A stretch of 64,000 bases of DNA from Dactylosporangium roseum (GTDB taxonomy: Bacteria; Actinomycetota; Actinomycetes; Mycobacteriales; Micromonosporaceae), in the NCBI RefSeq assembly GCF_025264685.1, contig NZ_CP073721.1, positions 2,905,001-2,969,000 on the forward strand, in the 5' to 3' direction. The notes under the pieces are model-generated. The model was not told the DNA's origin and did no database searches. It saw nothing but the letters and a program-made list of their open reading frames with translations. The first letter of the stretch is position 1. Each line of letters opens with the position of its first letter. Positions 62,310 to 64,000 of this stretch are shown piece by piece. The position numbers and the translations under genes are program-made.

Positions 62310-64000
62310 TGTCCACAGAAGACAAGCTCCGCGAATACCTCCGGCGCGTCACCACGGACCTCGGCCGGACGCGCCAGCGGCTGCATGAGGTAGAGGAGCG
62401 GTCGCGCGAGCCGCTGGCGGTGGTGGGCATGGCCTGCCGCCTCCCGGGCGGGGTCAGCTCTCCGGAAGGCTTGTGGGAGCTGGTGTCCGCGGGGCGGGAC
62501 GCGATCAGCCCGTTCCCGACCGACCGCGGCTGGGACCTGGACCGGCTGTTCCACGCGGACTCCGCCCATTCCGGGACCAGCTACGTGCGGCACGGCGGGT
62601 TCCTCGACGACGCCGCCGGGTTCGACGCCGGGTTCTTCGGGATCAGCCCCCGCGAGGCCCTGGCCATGGAGCCGCAGCAGCGCGTGCTGCTGGAAACCGC
62701 GTGGGACCTGCTCGAAGCGGCCAGGATCGACCCCACCTCCCTGCGCGGCACGGCGACGGGGGTCTTTGCCGGCATCTCGAGCCAGGACTACCACGCGGGC
62801 GCCGGCACCTCCGACGAGGTGGAGGGCTACGTCGCCACGGGCAGCCTGGCCAGCGTCATCTCCGGCCGGGTCGCCTACACCCTCGGCCTGCAGGGCCCGG
62901 CGGTGACCGTGGACACGGCGTGCTCCTCGTCGCTGGTTGCCATCCACCTGGCCCGCAGCGCCCTGCTACGCAACGAATGCGAGCTGGCGCTGGCCGGCGG
63001 CGTCACCGTGCTGGCGACCCCGGGCGCGTTCGTGGAGTTCTCGCGGCAGCGCGGGCTGGCGCCGGACGGCCGCTGCAAGGCGTTCGCGGCCGCGGCCGAC
63101 GGTACGGGCTTCTCCGAAGGCGTCGGCCTCGTGCTGTTGGAGCGGCTGTCGGACGCGCGGCGCAACGGTCACCGGGTGCTGGCGCTGATCAGGGGCAGCG
63201 CGGTCAACCAGGACGGCGCGAGCAACGGGCTGACCGCTCCCAGCGACACGGCGCAGCGGCGGGTGATCCACCAGGCCCTCGAGGACGCCCGCGTCAGGGC
63301 CTCGGAGGTGGATGTGGTGGAGGCGCACGGCACGGGGACGACGCTGGGTGACCCGATCGAGGCGCAGGCGCTGCTGAGTACCTACGGCAAGGACCGTCCG
63401 CCCGAGCGTCCACTGTGGATCGGCTCGGTGAAGTCGAACATCGGGCATACGCAGGCGGCCGCGGGCGTCGCCGGGGTGATCAAGATGGTGATGGCGATGC
63501 GGCACGGTGTGGTGCCGGTCTCGCTGCACATCGACGAGCCGTCACCGCATGTGGATTGGGCCTCGGGGCAGGTACGGCCGCTGGTGCGGTCCGTTCCGTG
63601 GCCCGCGACGGATCGGCCGCGCCGAGCCGGGGTGTCGTCGTTCGGTATTTCCGGTACGAACGTGCACCTGATCGTGGAGGAGGCCCCCAAGCCGGAGCCC
63701 GCACCGGCGGTCGAGGCGGGGCCGGTGCCTTGGGTGGTGTCGGCGCGCAGCGAAGCAGCGTTGCGGGCGCGGGTACGGCAGCTCGCCGAGCACGTGGCGG
63801 CACACCCCGAGTCGACGGCGGCCGAGGTGGGCTGGTCGCTCATCACCACCCGCCCGATGTTCGAGCACCGGGCGGTGGTCGTGGGTGACGCGGCCCTGTC
63901 GGCGCTGGCCCGGGGTGAAGCACACCCGGACGTGGTGACGGGACAGGCGAACCTCGGCGGTCCCGGCCCCGTCCTGGTGTTTCCCGGCCAGGGGTCGCAA
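62309..64000 (+). CDS. Type I modular polyketide synthase, 3' end outside window (docking-KS-start of AT)
   Basis: A frame of 564 codons opens at the ATG at 62309, which overlaps the previous PKS stop (TGATG), and runs off the window. The N-terminal docking helix is [20 protein letters not shown]. The KS spans about 35-460, with Cys205 in [24 protein letters not shown] and [10 protein letters not shown], all active-site positions present. The KS-AT linker and the beginning of an AT domain ([10 protein letters not shown]) follow at the right edge. The AT substrate motif lies outside. Matching docking helices and gene order suggest this protein takes the chain from the preceding synthase. Its KS-AT linker is not part of the near-identical block shared by the two earlier modules. 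Confidence 0.95.
   Translation, partial: MSTEDKLREYLRRVTTDLGRTRQRLHEVEERSREPLAVVGMACRLPGGVSSPEGLWELVSAGRDAISPFPTDRGWDLDRLFHADSAHSGTSYVRHGGFLDDAAGFDAGFFGISPREALAMEPQQRVLLETAWDLLEAARIDPTSLRGTATGVFAGISSQDYHAGAGTSDEVEGYVATGSLASVISGRVAYTLGLQGPAVTVDTACSSSLVAIHLARSALLRNECELALAGGVTVLATPGAFVEFSRQRGLAPDGRCKAFAAAADGTGFSEGVGLVLLERLSDARRNGHRVLALIRGSAVNQDGASNGLTAPSDTAQRRVIHQALEDARVRASEVDVVEAHGTGTTLGDPIEAQALLSTYGKDRPPERPLWIGSVKSNIGHTQAAAGVAGVIKMVMAMRHGVVPVSLHIDEPSPHVDWASGQVRPLVRSVPWPATDRPRRAGVSSFGISGTNVHLIVEEAPKPEPAPAVEAGPVPWVVSARSEAALRARVRQLAEHVAAHPESTAAEVGWSLITTRPMFEHRAVVVGDAALSALARGEAHPDVVTGQANLGGPGPVLVFPGQGSQ

Overview
The window is high-GC DNA with strong G/C bias in third codon positions, SARP-type regulation, a modular type I polyketide synthase (PKS), mycothiol-isomerase-like domains and many TetR/MerR/ArsR regulators. 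All of this points to a filamentous actinomycete (Micromonosporaceae-, Pseudonocardiaceae- or Streptomyces-like); I cannot name a genus.

1-14.6 kb: a plus-strand catabolic and uptake cluster. It opens with a GntR/FCD regulator cut by the window edge. Then come a hydroxycinnamoyl-CoA hydratase/lyase-like crotonase, an acyl-CoA dehydrogenase, an aldehyde dehydrogenase, an AA_synth family protein and an amidohydrolase remnant. A complete peptide/nickel-type ABC importer follows (permease, permease-ATPase fusion, ATPase, binding lipoprotein), then an FAD monooxygenase, an isochorismatase-fold hydrolase and a family III CoA-transferase. A reasonable reading is import and CoA-dependent side-chain degradation of an aromatic or N-heterocyclic acid. 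The substrate is not determined.

14.6-25.3 kb: a remnant short-chain dehydrogenase, a 25-bp perfect inverted repeat and a frameshifted zinc-ribbon/FHA gene lead into a sulfane-sulfur (persulfide) module. This has a CstR-type repressor, an MBL-fold/rhodanese protein, a membrane rhodanese and a TauE/SafE exporter, with palindromic ATACCCC/GGGGTAT sites on both sides. A minus-strand operon follows: MOSC-oxygenase-reductase-like fusion, MocR regulator, acetamidase/formamidase.

25-31 kb: an ECF sigma factor with a SnoaL-like tail, a methyltransferase, a membrane protein and the proton-translocating transhydrogenase genes pntA and pntB.

31-45 kb: a patchwork region rich in decayed genes. It holds three IS1182-like transposase scraps (two in inverted orientation), an IS630-like scrap, an arsenic module (arsI, arsR, aquaporin remnant), a MerR/mycothiol-isomerase-like fusion with a probable leaderless promoter, a lower-GC gene for a membrane-anchored STAND (NB-ARC-like) NTPase, AraC and RibD/DHFR pseudogenes with internal deletions, lipoproteins, a DUF418 membrane protein, an ArsR-VOC pair with a 26-bp operator-like palindrome, a 14-TM efflux pump and a LuxR remnant.

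45-64 kb: an antiporter, then the left edge of a PKS gene cluster: an LCM-type methyltransferase, a DUF5988 protein, a P450, a SARP regulator, a two-module PKS (KS-AT-DH-KR-ACP, KS-AT-DH-ER-KR-ACP, both AT domains malonyl-type) and the start of the next PKS. The first PKS gene shows signs of recent rearrangement: a 435-bp near-identical inter-module block, a 1.7-kb block of G/T-ending codons covering ER and most of KR, and a 70-bp perfect palindrome. The most distinctive single gene is the STAND NTPase; the most distinctive structural signals are those inside the PKS gene.
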